Shown here: positions 42,900-51,549 of the stretch, one piece after another
Layout: every line of letters begins with the position of its first letter
Numbering within the stretch: position 1 is the stretch's first letter
From: Gemmataceae bacterium
GTDB lineage: Bacteria; Planctomycetota; Planctomycetia; Gemmatales; Gemmataceae
Direction: 5' to 3'
Assembly: GCA_019636445.1 (NCBI GenBank)
Contig: JAHBXO010000036.1
Span: 1-53,417, forward strand
DNA: 53,417 nt
Made by a program: the position numbers and the translations under genes
The notes under the pieces: generated by a model
What the model saw: only the letters and a program-made list of their open reading frames with translations
What the model was told of the DNA's origin: nothing
Database searches by the model: none

Positions 42900-43814
42900 T
42901 TATTCCTCGATGGAACAGTCTTCCAGCAACACGAGCAGAGTTGTCCGCGCGGTCGGCGGGAATACGGCCTGCACGCGGCCGATCACCGTGAGCGCGTCGC
43001 CCGGCTTCTTCTTGCCGATCTGGCCATAGGCGACGCCGTCGAGGCGGGCCTGCAACCGCGGGCCGGTCGTGCGGAACGTTACCATCGTCACCAGCACCGA
43101 GTCGATCGTGCCGCTCACCTTCACCTTCCGATTGCGGTATTTCGCGTCGGCGGCCGCGCGATCCTTCGCATAGTCGGCAAGCAGTTCCTCCACCGTCACG
43201 CTCGGCATCGGGTCGCCGGGTTTCGGAGCCGGGGGTGGTTTCTTCATCGCCTCCGGTTTCGGCTCGGCCTTCGGCGGCACGTACGGCACGCCCGTCCCCT
43301 GCATCATCAGGGTCGAGCCGTCGGCTTCCTTGTAAAGCGCCGCCACCACCCGTTGCCCACGGTTGGGAATCTCGACATACGCGACCATCATGTACCGCGG
43401 CGCGTTGGCCCAGACCCGTACGCGGCCGGCGAGGCTGTTCTCCTCCCACACTTTCCGGTTCTGCATGGATGGCAAACGTGCCAGTTCCTTGATGTACTCG
43501 CCGAAGATCGCGTCGAAATCGGGCGTCGTCGGTAGTCGCCCCGGGCCGAGGATCGCCTCCACCTGTTGCGGCGTCATGCCGTCCTCGATGCGATGGTAGT
43601 TCGCCTCCGTCACGGCCGGATTCGGCGCTTCGAAGATACCGCCGCCCCCGCCGCCGAAGACCGGCAGGCCTGCCTGCCCTGGCTTCCCGAACGTGCGCAT
43701 CAGAGCGAGGCCGCCGACGAGCAGCACCACGACGCCACCGATCGCCAATCCCACGATCAATCCGACCGGTGGACCGGATCGGCGACGGGAACGGGATCGG
43801 CGGGAGCGCGCCAT
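42900..43814 (-). CDS. Membrane protein with SmpA/BamE-like and OB-fold domains
   Basis: A 304-residue protein. The N-terminus is very basic (MARSRRSRSRRRSGPP) and is followed by one membrane segment (about 17-37). After it comes a short SmpA/BamE-like segment (about 70-150: YHRIEDGMTPQQVEAILGPG, then VWANAPRYMMVAYVE) and a C-terminal OB-fold of the tRNA_anti-like type (about 205-304: SVTVEELLADYAKDRAAADA, then KVKVSGTIDSV and ARTTLLVLLEDCS). Both soluble domains would be outside the cytoplasm. Such domains bind lipoproteins or other ligands in known families; the ligand here is unknown. It lies 7 nt upstream of the stop of the DUF1549/DUF1553 gene on the same strand. Confidence 0.75.
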   Translation of the reverse strand: MARSRRSRSRRRSGPPVGLIVGLAIGGVVVLLVGGLALMRTFGKPGQAGLPVFGGGGGGIFEAPNPAVTEANYHRIEDGMTPQQVEAILGPGRLPTTPDFDAIFGEYIKELARLPSMQNRKVWEENSLAGRVRVWANAPRYMMVAYVEIPNRGQRVVAALYKEADGSTLMMQGTGVPYVPPKAEPKPEAMKKPPPAPKPGDPMPSVTVEELLADYAKDRAAADAKYRNRKVKVSGTIDSVLVTMVTFRTTGPRLQARLDGVAYGQIGKKKPGDALTVIGRVQAVFPPTARTTLLVLLEDCSIEE

Positions 43815-43821
43815 GGCCGGG

Positions 43822-46461
43822 TCAATCCACGTGCTGGAATTCGTTGCTGGCGAGAAGCGCCTGGGCGTACTGCTGCCAGCGGGTCAGTTTGTCATCCGGT
43901 TTCGCCGGCATCGTCAGGAACCGTTCGGCGATCGCCACCTCACGCGGCTCCGGCAATCGCTGGAACGCCAGCCTGTACGCGGCGGCGATCCGTTCGCCGT
44001 CGCTCTGGCCGAGTTTCTCGATCCGCGCCGCGAACGCCTTGGCCTGGTTCACCACGAACTCGCTGTTGAGGGCGAAGAGTTGCTGTTGCGGCACCGTCGT
44101 GCTCGTCCGCTTGTCGGCCGTCACGTTCGCGTCCGGAAAATCGAACAACCGCAACAGGCCGTCGAGTTCGTGCCGGCTGACCTTCGCATAGACGGTGCGG
44201 CGCTTCGCGTTCGGGTCGCGCAGGTCGAACGTCGGCCCGCCCTGTGCCGAGTCGAGCGAGCCACTCGTGAACAACAGCGAATCGCGCCACGCTTCCACGT
44301 CCAGCCGCTTGCGGGTTCCGCGTGCGAGGTAAACGTTCGCTGCGTCCTTCGCGTCGGGCTTTCCGGCCTTCAAGCGATATGCCGTCGAATTCAGGATCTG
44401 CCGGTGCAGCCACTTGAGGCTCCAGCCGTTCTTCATGAACTCGACGGCGAGTGTATCGAGCAGTTCCGGGTGGCTCGGTTTATCGCCCAGCGCGCCGAAG
44501 TTGCTCGGCGTATTCACGATCCCCCGCCCGAAGTGCCACGCCCACACACGATTGACGATCACGCGTGCCGTCAGCGGGTTGTCCGGCGCGGCGATCGCGT
44601 TCGCGAGGTCCAACCGGGAATACTCCTGAGTCGCCGGCTTCGCGATCACTTGCAGGAACGCCCGTGGGGCCTTCTCCCCCTTCGTCGCCGGGTTCCCGCG
44701 GATGTACACGTTCATCGTCTGCCCGCCGCCCGACACGATATGCGCTTGCAGTGGTGCCGGCGGCGACGCCTTTTTCACCGCGTCCACTTCGCTCCGCAGC
44801 GCCGCCAGCTTCGGCTTCGCGTCCTCCGTCAGGAACTGCTTCTCCGCGTCCGCCGGCGACACGAACAGCGGCGCGTTCGCATCGAGGAACATCGCCTTCG
44901 CCAGCGGGTCGGTGTTCTTGTTCCCGTTCTTGGCCCCCTTCATCGGCGGTGCATCCGGCAGTTCCAGACTCGCAAGCTTCGATTGAATCGACTCAGCCAA
45001 AGCCTGCACGTCCTTCGCGGCCGCGTCGGGCTTCAGGGCGAACCAGTCCTTGAACGCCGGCGGTGCCTTGCCCGCGTTCGCCGGGTCCAGGAACTTCATC
45101 CAGCGGTCGAGGAAATAGCGATTCAATCCGTCCCGTTTCGCCAGTTCCGAAAGCCGTTCCTTCTTCGTCCGGGCTTCCCACGCGGCCGCGAGGTACTTCG
45201 CCGTCAGCGCCACGGCCGCCTTTGCCGCGCCCTTGCCGACGTCGCCGAGGTACGCGTTCAGCGCCGCCTCCGCCGCCTTCACCTTCGCTTGAGCCGCGTC
45301 GTACGCCTTCACCTCCGCGTCCGGCACCAGCGGCGCGCTGCTCAGGTTCGCCCCGTTGTAGATGCCGGCGATCGCGTAGTAATCCTTCGTCGGGATCGGG
45401 TCGAACTTGTGGTCGTGGCAGCGGGCGCACGCCACCGTCAGGCCAAGGAAGCCCCGCGTCAGCGTGTCGACGCGATCGTCCAGTTCCTCCGCGATGGCCT
45501 GCTCGCGGGCGGTGTTCTTGTAGTACTCCGCCCCCAACCCCATCAGGCCCAGCCCGGCCAGCCGCGTGAACTTGTCGCCCGCCGATTCCGGCATCTGATC
45601 CCCGGCGATCTGCAGCTTCACGAACCGGTCGTACGGCATGTCGGCGTTGAACGCTTGGATGACCCAATCGCGGTAGAGGTACGCGTTCTTCTTCGGAGTC
45701 ACTGCGAAGGTGTGCGCCTGATCCTCGGAGTAGCGGGCGACGTCCAGCCAGTGCCGCGCCCAGCGCTCGCCGTAGTGCGGCGATGCCAGCAGCCGATCGA
45801 CGAGCTTCGGCCACGCGTCCGGCGAGTCATCCTTCGCGAACGCCTCGACCTCCTCCGCCGTCGGCGGCAGGCCCAGCAGGTCGAACGACACCCGACGGAT
45901 CAGCGTGCGGCGATCCGCCAGCGCCGCCGGCGACAGGCCCTGCTTCTTCCATTTCGCCCCGAGGAAATGATCAACGATCGCCGTCCCCGCCGGCACCGGA
46001 CTCGCCTTCGGCGGCTGGAACGACCAGAATTGTTTCCCCTTCTCCAGATCGATCCCGACGGCCTTCTTCTCCACGGTTCCATCCCGCGGGTCGACCGCCC
46101 CGTCCTGAATCCACTTCGTGAAATCGGCAATCACCGAATCCGCCAGCTTGCCGTCCGGCGGCATTTGAATCTCACCGTCGTATTTCAACGACTTGATCAG
46201 GCTCCCCTCGTTCGGCTTGCCGGCCACGACGGCAGCACCTGTCTCCCCGCCCTTCATCAGCCCGGCTCGCGTATCGAGCTTCAGCCCGCCGCGCAGCTTC
46301 CCCGCCGCTTCGGCCTTGTCCGAATGACACTTCACGCACTTCTCGATCAGCACCGGCCGGATCTTCGATTCAAAGAACTCGACCGCCTTCGGATCGTCCG
46401 CCGCGCGCACGCTGGGAACGGCAAACAATATCGCGAAGGCGAACAGGCGGAGTATCGGCAT
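43822..46461 (-). CDS. Cytochrome C-like, DUF1549 and DUF1553 exported protein
   Basis: An 879-residue protein. The start at 46461 (MPILRLFAFAILFAVPSVRA) is chosen because it begins a signal peptide; the frame extends 34 codons upstream without one. A PSCyt1-like segment follows, with CVKCH at 42-46 in LIEKCVKCHSDKAEA. DUF1549 comes next, with RRVSFDLLGLPPTAEEVEAF and a second heme-type motif CARCH in VACARCHDHKFDPIP. DUF1553 follows (RVIVNRVWAWHFGRGIVNTP, then RKRLDVEAWRDSLLF and VPQQQLFALNSEF). Both heme-type motifs are C-x2-C-H, unlike the gene at 9324. No DUF1501 gene is adjacent, so this copy stands apart from its usual partner. The reaction is unknown. Confidence 0.9.
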   Translation of the reverse strand: MPILRLFAFAILFAVPSVRAADDPKAVEFFESKIRPVLIEKCVKCHSDKAEAAGKLRGGLKLDTRAGLMKGGETGAAVVAGKPNEGSLIKSLKYDGEIQMPPDGKLADSVIADFTKWIQDGAVDPRDGTVEKKAVGIDLEKGKQFWSFQPPKASPVPAGTAIVDHFLGAKWKKQGLSPAALADRRTLIRRVSFDLLGLPPTAEEVEAFAKDDSPDAWPKLVDRLLASPHYGERWARHWLDVARYSEDQAHTFAVTPKKNAYLYRDWVIQAFNADMPYDRFVKLQIAGDQMPESAGDKFTRLAGLGLMGLGAEYYKNTAREQAIAEELDDRVDTLTRGFLGLTVACARCHDHKFDPIPTKDYYAIAGIYNGANLSSAPLVPDAEVKAYDAAQAKVKAAEAALNAYLGDVGKGAAKAAVALTAKYLAAAWEARTKKERLSELAKRDGLNRYFLDRWMKFLDPANAGKAPPAFKDWFALKPDAAAKDVQALAESIQSKLASLELPDAPPMKGAKNGNKNTDPLAKAMFLDANAPLFVSPADAEKQFLTEDAKPKLAALRSEVDAVKKASPPAPLQAHIVSGGGQTMNVYIRGNPATKGEKAPRAFLQVIAKPATQEYSRLDLANAIAAPDNPLTARVIVNRVWAWHFGRGIVNTPSNFGALGDKPSHPELLDTLAVEFMKNGWSLKWLHRQILNSTAYRLKAGKPDAKDAANVYLARGTRKRLDVEAWRDSLLFTSGSLDSAQGGPTFDLRDPNAKRRTVYAKVSRHELDGLLRLFDFPDANVTADKRTSTTVPQQQLFALNSEFVVNQAKAFAARIEKLGQSDGERIAAAYRLAFQRLPEPREVAIAERFLTMPAKPDDKLTRWQQYAQALLASNEFQHVD

Positions 46462-46579
46462 CGAACGCGACTCCGAACGAACAAGAACGGCGGTTCGCCG
46501 GACGGGGAGCGGCCCGGCAGGAGGGATCGAAGTCATTCTACCGCCAAAGCATTTGGGCCGCAATCACGAGGTGGATTAA

Positions 46580-46698
46580 TGGCCACAAAAAGGCACGATA
46601 AGGCACGAAAAAAAGAAGAAGAGTTCATCCGCAAGTCGCATTGATTTGTGATTGTTCGCCGGTTTTCATTTTGTGTCTTTTCGTGACTCTTTGTGGCA
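46580..46698. repeat. Imperfect inverted repeat, AAGGCACGA type
   Basis: Arms of about 30 nt (46580-46610 and 46669-46698) are imperfectly complementary (ggccacaaaaaggcacga on the left, tttcgtgactctttgtgg on the right). It lies between the divergent start of the third DUF1549/DUF1553 gene and the end of the amidotransferase gene. AT-rich compared with neighbours; the loop of 58 nt shows no gene. Confidence 0.6.
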
Positions 46699-46700
46699 AT

Positions 46701-47450
46701 TCAAATTCGACCCCGCACCGCGGCCAAGAACGCCGCGAAGAGGCGGCCCATCGCGGGCTGCGATTCCAGCAGGTCTTCCGGGTGCCACTGCACGCCGAGC
46801 ACGAACTCCGGCCCCGGCGTTTCGATTCCCTCCACAATGCCGTCGGGGGCGAAGGCGCTGGTGATGAGATCGCGGCCGAGGTCCTTCACGGCCTGATGGT
46901 GAATGCTATTCACCGCGTGCAACGTCGAACCGAGGATCGCGGAGAGTTTCGTGCCCGGCTTCACCGTCACGTCGTGCGGCGAGTCGGTGCGGTCGGTGTG
47001 GCCCTGCCTCGCGGTGTAGTCGTGTTTGAGCGCGGCCGGCACCTGTGAAGGGATGTCCTGATAAAGGGTGCCGCCGCAAGCGACGTTGAGGAGTTGCATG
47101 CCGCGGCAGATGCCGAAGACCGGCTTGCGGGCGTCGCGCACGAGCCGCACGAGTTCCAGTTCCACGGCGTCGCGTTCGGGGTCGATCGCGCCGCACTGGG
47201 CGCGCACCGGTTCGCCGTAGCGCGCCGGGGCAATGTCCGACCCGCCGGCGAGGAGCAGGCCGTCGATCCGCTCCGCATAAAGCACCGCGAGTTCCGGGTC
47301 GCTCGCCAACGGGGGGATCGGCAGAGGCACGGCCCCGTGGCGGGCGAGCGCTTCGAGGTAGCTGCGACCGATGCCCCAGAGCGCCGGGCGCTCGCCGGGC
47401 ACGGCCGGGTAGGTCTGGAGGGGAATGCCGATGAGCGGCCGGCCGGGCAT
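46701..47450 (-). CDS. Class I glutamine amidotransferase-like (peptidase C26, gamma-glutamyl-GABA hydrolase type)
   Basis: A 249-residue cytoplasmic protein of the PuuD/peptidase C26 family, which hydrolyses gamma-glutamyl bonds such as that of gamma-glutamyl-GABA. The nucleophile Cys lies in PVFGICRGMQLLNVACGG, and the catalytic His-Glu pair is in FVLGVQWHPEDLLE. Also present are RPLIGIPLQTYP at the N-terminus and DGLLLAGGSDIAPARYGEP. The length is normal and the triad residues are in place. No puu-type neighbours are seen, so the natural substrate is open. It stands alone on the minus strand. Confidence 0.9.
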   Translation of the reverse strand: MPGRPLIGIPLQTYPAVPGERPALWGIGRSYLEALARHGAVPLPIPPLASDPELAVLYAERIDGLLLAGGSDIAPARYGEPVRAQCGAIDPERDAVELELVRLVRDARKPVFGICRGMQLLNVACGGTLYQDIPSQVPAALKHDYTARQGHTDRTDSPHDVTVKPGTKLSAILGSTLHAVNSIHHQAVKDLGRDLITSAFAPDGIVEGIETPGPEFVLGVQWHPEDLLESQPAMGRLFAAFLAAVRGRI

Positions 47451-47535
47451 CGGTACAGTTCTCGGAGCGGAAAAGCGGTGTCGGGTCGACCTTGCCGGGA
47501 TGGTACGGTGAGTCCGGCCCCGACGGCAAGCCGGA

Positions 47536-48360
47536 CTATGGCTTGAAGGCTTCGATCTGCGTTTCGCGCATCGCGACGTTATTGCGCACGAAACAGGGTT
47601 TGTCGCCGAACTTCAGCATCTTCAGTTTCACGAGGCCGGCGGTTTCGAGCGCGCCGACGATCTCCTGCGTTTCCGGGACATGGCGCACGACGGATGCGGG
47701 GCCGGGCAGGTCGGGGGAATCGACGGGCCGCTCACCGGTGAGGACGTGAATGAACAGCCGGCCGCCGGGCTTGAGCACACGCAATGATTCCTTCAGTACC
47801 GAGGCCCGCTCCGCGGCGCCGATCGGCAGGTTGAAGGTGCCGCGCAGGCGCACCTCGTCGGCCGAGCCGGCCTCCAGCGGGATCGATTCGGGAATCGGAC
47901 TGTTCATCCGATGTTCGTAGACGACGGACTCGATCGTGGGAGTCCGCGACGTACCCAACACGACTTCTTCCGCCTGGCCCATGCCGCGGTGCTCGAGGTC
48001 GCCGTCGAGCGTGTAGAACTCCCAGAGCGTGCCGTCGGGGTCGTGCAGCCAGAACTTCGTCTGCTTGGCGTAGCAGCACTCGACGCCCTCCTCGCGCTGC
48101 GAGCGGAGGCCGGCGGCTTCGAGCCGGGCCTGCGCCGCGACGAGCGTCTTCTCGTCCGCGTAGCGGAAGCCGAGGTGATTGAGCGGCCCGCCGGCCGGGC
48201 GCGGCGTCGGCTCCAGCGAGAGCACGAGCGGCGGGTCGTCTGGCTCGAACTTGGCGTAATCCGACCGCAGCTTGGCCGGCTCGATGCCGAAGAGAGCCTT
48301 GTAGAATTCGACCGACTTGGACAGGTCGGCGACGTTCAATGAGAGGTGGAAGCGAGTCAT
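47536..48360 (-). CDS. ArsI/CadI-like VOC enzyme fused to partial methyltransferase
   Basis: A 274-residue protein. The start at 48360 is chosen because its ATG overlaps the TGA of the upstream gene (ATGA). The N-terminal VOC domain (about 1-120) shows H5, H62 (NHLGFRY) and E114 (LWEFYTL) at the positions expected for the metal site. The adjacent Cys95-Cys96 in GVECCYAKQTKF matches the vicinal Cys pair of ArsI C-As lyases. The C-terminal part (about 155-274) looks like the second half of a SAM-dependent methyltransferase (LRVLKPGGRLFIHVLTGERP, then VRNNVAMRETQIEAFKP), but the Gly-rich SAM-binding motif I is not visible. It is the last gene of the four-gene operon. Activity on organoarsenicals is inference. 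Confidence 0.8.
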   Translation of the reverse strand: MTRFHLSLNVADLSKSVEFYKALFGIEPAKLRSDYAKFEPDDPPLVLSLEPTPRPAGGPLNHLGFRYADEKTLVAAQARLEAAGLRSQREEGVECCYAKQTKFWLHDPDGTLWEFYTLDGDLEHRGMGQAEEVVLGTSRTPTIESVVYEHRMNSPIPESIPLEAGSADEVRLRGTFNLPIGAAERASVLKESLRVLKPGGRLFIHVLTGERPVDSPDLPGPASVVRHVPETQEIVGALETAGLVKLKMLKFGDKPCFVRNNVAMRETQIEAFKP

Positions 48361-49112
48361 GCGAAGTAGGTTCCTTTCTTGCCGTATTCGTCGTACTTCT
48401 TGATGAGCCATTCCTGGAAGTCGGCGTAGTGCTGCTCGCGCAGGTCGCCGCCGTCGGAGTATTTCGTGTAGCTGAAGTACAACTGCCGGCGCGGCCGATC
48501 CGACAGGTTCGCGTTCGAGCGGTGCGGCGTGAACCCGCTGAAGATCGCGATGTCCCCAGGTTCCAAAACCAGCGCCATGGCCTTGGATTCGTCTACTGTG
48601 TCCGCCGGCAGTTCCCGATACGATCCATCCGGCGGCGTCAGCGGACCGTCACGGTGGTAGCCGGGGTAAACGATCGTACAGCCGTTCGCCTCGTCGGCTG
48701 GATCGAGCGGCACGAGCAGCGAGTTGAAGCTGCGCGGGAACCGCTCCCACGCGATCCAGTCCTGGTGCAGGGCGTACCCCTTCGCGCCGGGGTGCTTGAA
48801 GATCAGCTTATCCTTGAACAGGCACGCCGGCTCGCCGTAGAGCGATCCGACGAACTCCAAGAGGCGAGGATCGCGCGCGAGCTTCGCGATGACGGGCGAC
48901 AGGTCGATGATCGGGTCGAAGGCGTCGAACTGGCAGTCGCCGGTGAAGGCATTGTCCTGCCAGCGGCAGCGGCGGTTCTTCGTGTCCTTCAGGTGGGCGA
49001 ACTCACGCTCAACGCGCTCGGCATCGGCGAGGGCGGCCGCGATCTCGGACTTGGAGAATAATCCGCGGGCGATGACGAAGCCGTCCTGTTCGTAATCCAG
49101 TCGGAAACTCAT
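48357..49112 (-). CDS. Phytanoyl-CoA dioxygenase (PhyH)-family protein
   Basis: A 251-residue member of the PhyH family of Fe(II)/2-oxoglutarate oxygenases. The start at 49112 (MSFRLDYEQDGFVIARGLFS) overlaps the MFS stop as ATGA and matches the family N-terminus; the open frame runs upstream with no signal. The metal triad is suggested by H-x-D in ALHQDWIAW and the distal His in SGFTPHRSNAN, and the Arg for 2-oxoglutarate by the RPRRQLYFSY stretch. It probably hydroxylates a small molecule in the cytoplasm. It sits between an exporter and the ArsI-like gene, so its substrate may be the compound that the operon handles; that is inference. Confidence 0.88.
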   Translation of the reverse strand: MSFRLDYEQDGFVIARGLFSKSEIAAALADAERVEREFAHLKDTKNRRCRWQDNAFTGDCQFDAFDPIIDLSPVIAKLARDPRLLEFVGSLYGEPACLFKDKLIFKHPGAKGYALHQDWIAWERFPRSFNSLLVPLDPADEANGCTIVYPGYHRDGPLTPPDGSYRELPADTVDESKAMALVLEPGDIAIFSGFTPHRSNANLSDRPRRQLYFSYTKYSDGGDLREQHYADFQEWLIKKYDEYGKKGTYFA

Positions 49113-50362
49113 ACCGGCCTCCGAGGCAATCGCGTCACGGCCGCGAGGACGGCGAACCCGACCGAGACCCAAGCCAGCCACTGGAACACCGGCAGGTACG
49201 ACTCGGCTTCACGCTTGGCGATGGCGAAGAGCAGCGGGCCGCTCGCCGACGCAAGCACAGTCAGCAGTTGCGCGGCCCCCTGAATCGTGCCGAGGTGCGC
49301 CGTTCCGAACGCCTGGCCCCAGACGGTGAAGAACAGCACCGTGATCATCCCGCCGGCGACGCCCATCGTTACGGCATAGGCGTAGACCTGGCCGAGCGTC
49401 GTCACGAAGGGGAACGCGAAGAGCGACGCCGCGAGGATGCCCAACGCCACGGCGAGCAGGAGGCCGAGGCGGATGCGCCCGGCCAGCCAGCCGGTGAGCA
49501 GGTTCGCGGCCAATCCCACGAGGGGGCCGACAATCGTGATGTTCAGGAACACGGATCGATCGAAGCCGCGATCTTCAAGGATCGACTGGTTGAACAGCGA
49601 TACGCCGGCCGAGATCAGGCCGTAGAGCGAGGTGGCGATGGCGAAAACCCAAAACGCCAACGAACGCATGGCGAAACCGAGCGTGTGGCCGATCGGTTTC
49701 GATTCCCCGCTCACTGCGACCGGCTGCGCGGGATTGCGAACGAACGCGCCGACGAGGAACCCCAGGACCAGAACGGTTCCTCCAATGCTTGACCAGACGG
49801 TGCGCCAGTCGGCGCCGCCCTGTTCGAAGAGCGCCTTGATCCCGGCAAACGCGGCCATGAAGCCGATGCTGGTGACGAATGAATAAGTGCCCATCACCGG
49901 CCCGGCCTTGCCGCCCGCCACCTTGCCGATGAGCGCGAGGCTGACGACCGAGAGCGCGCTCTGCCCGAGGCCGCGCGTTAGCAGCACGAGCCAAAATAAC
50001 TCGGCCGGCACCGGCAGCGCGGCCCAGCGTCCGGCCGCGATCGCTTCCGTGTCGGGCAGGCCGATTGTGGCCGACCCGGGTTGCAGCGTCGCGATGGCCA
50101 GGACGCACAGCCCAAGCGGGATCATCACGACGGCGAGCATGGCGCGCACGCCGAGCCGATCGATCAGCCAGCCGCACGGGAGGCAGAACGCCGCGCCGGC
50201 GAGCGTGGCCCAAAAACCGATGGTGGCAAACGCGACGCGATCGACGGCGAGGTCGCCGATCAGCGGCTCCGTGACGAGGCCCAGCCCGTGCGAACGGCCG
50301 GGCAGCGTGGCCACCATCGCGAGGGCCGCGATCCCGGCCGCGAGATAAGGGCGATTCGTCAT
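49109..50362 (-). CDS. MFS transporter
   Basis: A 417-residue major facilitator with about 12 hydrophobic segments. The start at 50362 (MTNRPYLAAGIAALAMVATL) lies 2 nt after the DUF1559 stop; the longer open frame upstream is an antisense artefact. Between TM2 and TM3 there is a typical MFS loop with LPCGWLIDRLGVRAML, and a second polar loop around residues 200-225. It belongs to the inner membrane and could import or export a small molecule by proton exchange. It is tightly coupled downstream to the PhyH-like gene (ATGA overlap) and lies in an operon divergent from an ArsR-family gene, so export of a toxic or modified compound is plausible but not shown. Confidence 0.87.
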   Translation of the reverse strand: MTNRPYLAAGIAALAMVATLPGRSHGLGLVTEPLIGDLAVDRVAFATIGFWATLAGAAFCLPCGWLIDRLGVRAMLAVVMIPLGLCVLAIATLQPGSATIGLPDTEAIAAGRWAALPVPAELFWLVLLTRGLGQSALSVVSLALIGKVAGGKAGPVMGTYSFVTSIGFMAAFAGIKALFEQGGADWRTVWSSIGGTVLVLGFLVGAFVRNPAQPVAVSGESKPIGHTLGFAMRSLAFWVFAIATSLYGLISAGVSLFNQSILEDRGFDRSVFLNITIVGPLVGLAANLLTGWLAGRIRLGLLLAVALGILAASLFAFPFVTTLGQVYAYAVTMGVAGGMITVLFFTVWGQAFGTAHLGTIQGAAQLLTVLASASGPLLFAIAKREAESYLPVFQWLAWVSVGFAVLAAVTRLPRRPV

Positions 50363-50364
50363 GG

Positions 50365-51396
50365 TTACAAGTCGTTCGCGATGGTTTCGCCGCCATGGCG
50401 CGTCGAGAGCGCCCGCCACGACACGATGTCCACCCCGTCCCGAACGAAGCGGACGCTGCCGTCGCCCATCATCACGTTCACGCCGCCGGTGTGGTTGCTC
50501 CGCGCCGCGCGGTAGCCGACGGCCGTGTAGGTGAAGTTCGCCGCCGTCGGGTCGTTGGCGATGCAATCGAAGCTCTTGCTGTTCGGCCCGTAGTAGTGGT
50601 TGTAGCTGACGCAGCGGGCTTCGCCGGACGCCCACATGAAGCCGCGGCGATTGTAACCGTTCCAGCTGAAGGGCGCTCCGGCACAGTTCGAGTCGCTCGG
50701 TAGTGTGCCCGAGAATCCTGTGTACTTGTACGAGAACCGCTCGTCCGTCGGCTGGGTGGAACTACCTTCCGCGCCCTGTCCGAGGAGGCTCTCGGAGAAA
50801 GCAGCCGTGTTTGAGGTACCGTCCTTGATGTCGAGGAGGGCGAAGCCTCGCTTGGTGGTGAAGATGCCATCGGAGTTTACTGGCGAACCGTAGCCGCCGC
50901 CGCTGGTGCCCGAACCGTGGTTGGCGACGTAGTTCGTCGGCCCCATGTCGGTCACACCGTAGGCGCTGCTCACCGGATTGCCGAGGTCCGACGGGCAGAG
51001 AAAGATCGGTACCTTCTGGACGACCGCGAACTGGTTCGCCGCCGTGACGAGCGCCGGCGAACCGGTGTAGATCGGCTGGGTCAGGTCCATCGCGTTGTAG
51101 ATATTTGTCTGTTCGAGGTACGGATTCAACTGCGCGAGCACGCTCCAGGTGTACCGGTAGTTCTCGACGGTGCTGTTCGGTGCCGTGTACGGGTAGAGCG
51201 GCGGCAGCTTGCCGATGGCACCCTCGTAGTTGTGCAGGGCCAGGCCGATCTGCTTGAGGTTGTTCTGGCACTTCATCCGCGCCGCCGCTTCCCGCACCTT
51301 CTGCACGGCCGGGAGCAGCAAACCGATGAGGATGGCAATGATGGCGATGACCACGAGCAGTTCGATGAGCGTAAAACCGGCGCGCCGGGGTTGCAT
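50365..51396 (-). CDS. DUF1559 prepilin-like protein
   Basis: A 343-residue protein. The start at 51396 is chosen because the protein begins MQPRRAGFTLIELLVVIAII, the typical type IV prepilin leader (cleavage after RAG) with Glu at position +5; GGAG lies 9 nt upstream. The DUF1559 domain follows with AAARMKCQNNLKQIGLALHN, NGIFTTKRGFALLDIKDGTS and the C-terminal GDGSVRFV motif (NVMMGDGSVRF). DUF1559 proteins are found by the hundreds in planctomycete genomes and are thought to be pseudopilin-like surface or periplasmic proteins. It is the first gene of the four-gene minus-strand operon, 2 nt before the MFS gene, and diverges from the ArsR-family gene. Its role in the operon is unclear. Confidence 0.92.
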   Translation of the reverse strand: MQPRRAGFTLIELLVVIAIIAILIGLLLPAVQKVREAAARMKCQNNLKQIGLALHNYEGAIGKLPPLYPYTAPNSTVENYRYTWSVLAQLNPYLEQTNIYNAMDLTQPIYTGSPALVTAANQFAVVQKVPIFLCPSDLGNPVSSAYGVTDMGPTNYVANHGSGTSGGGYGSPVNSDGIFTTKRGFALLDIKDGTSNTAAFSESLLGQGAEGSSTQPTDERFSYKYTGFSGTLPSDSNCAGAPFSWNGYNRRGFMWASGEARCVSYNHYYGPNSKSFDCIANDPTAANFTYTAVGYRAARSNHTGGVNVMMGDGSVRFVRDGVDIVSWRALSTRHGGETIANDL

Positions 51397-51549
51397 CTGA
51401 GGTGTCTCCGCGATGAGGCGATCGGACCGGGAGGGCGAGTTCAACTTAATGACATCTGCCCTATCGACAAGATATTGGTTCGAAGTTTTCCCGCCTCTCA
51501 CGATCCTGTAAGATTGAAGTGGAACCGACGACTCGCATTCAGGTGCCCC

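Noticed and set aside
50917..51549. Upstream extension of the ArsR-family frame
   Set aside because: Antisense to the DUF1559 gene; the ArsR domain begins at the GTG at 51550.
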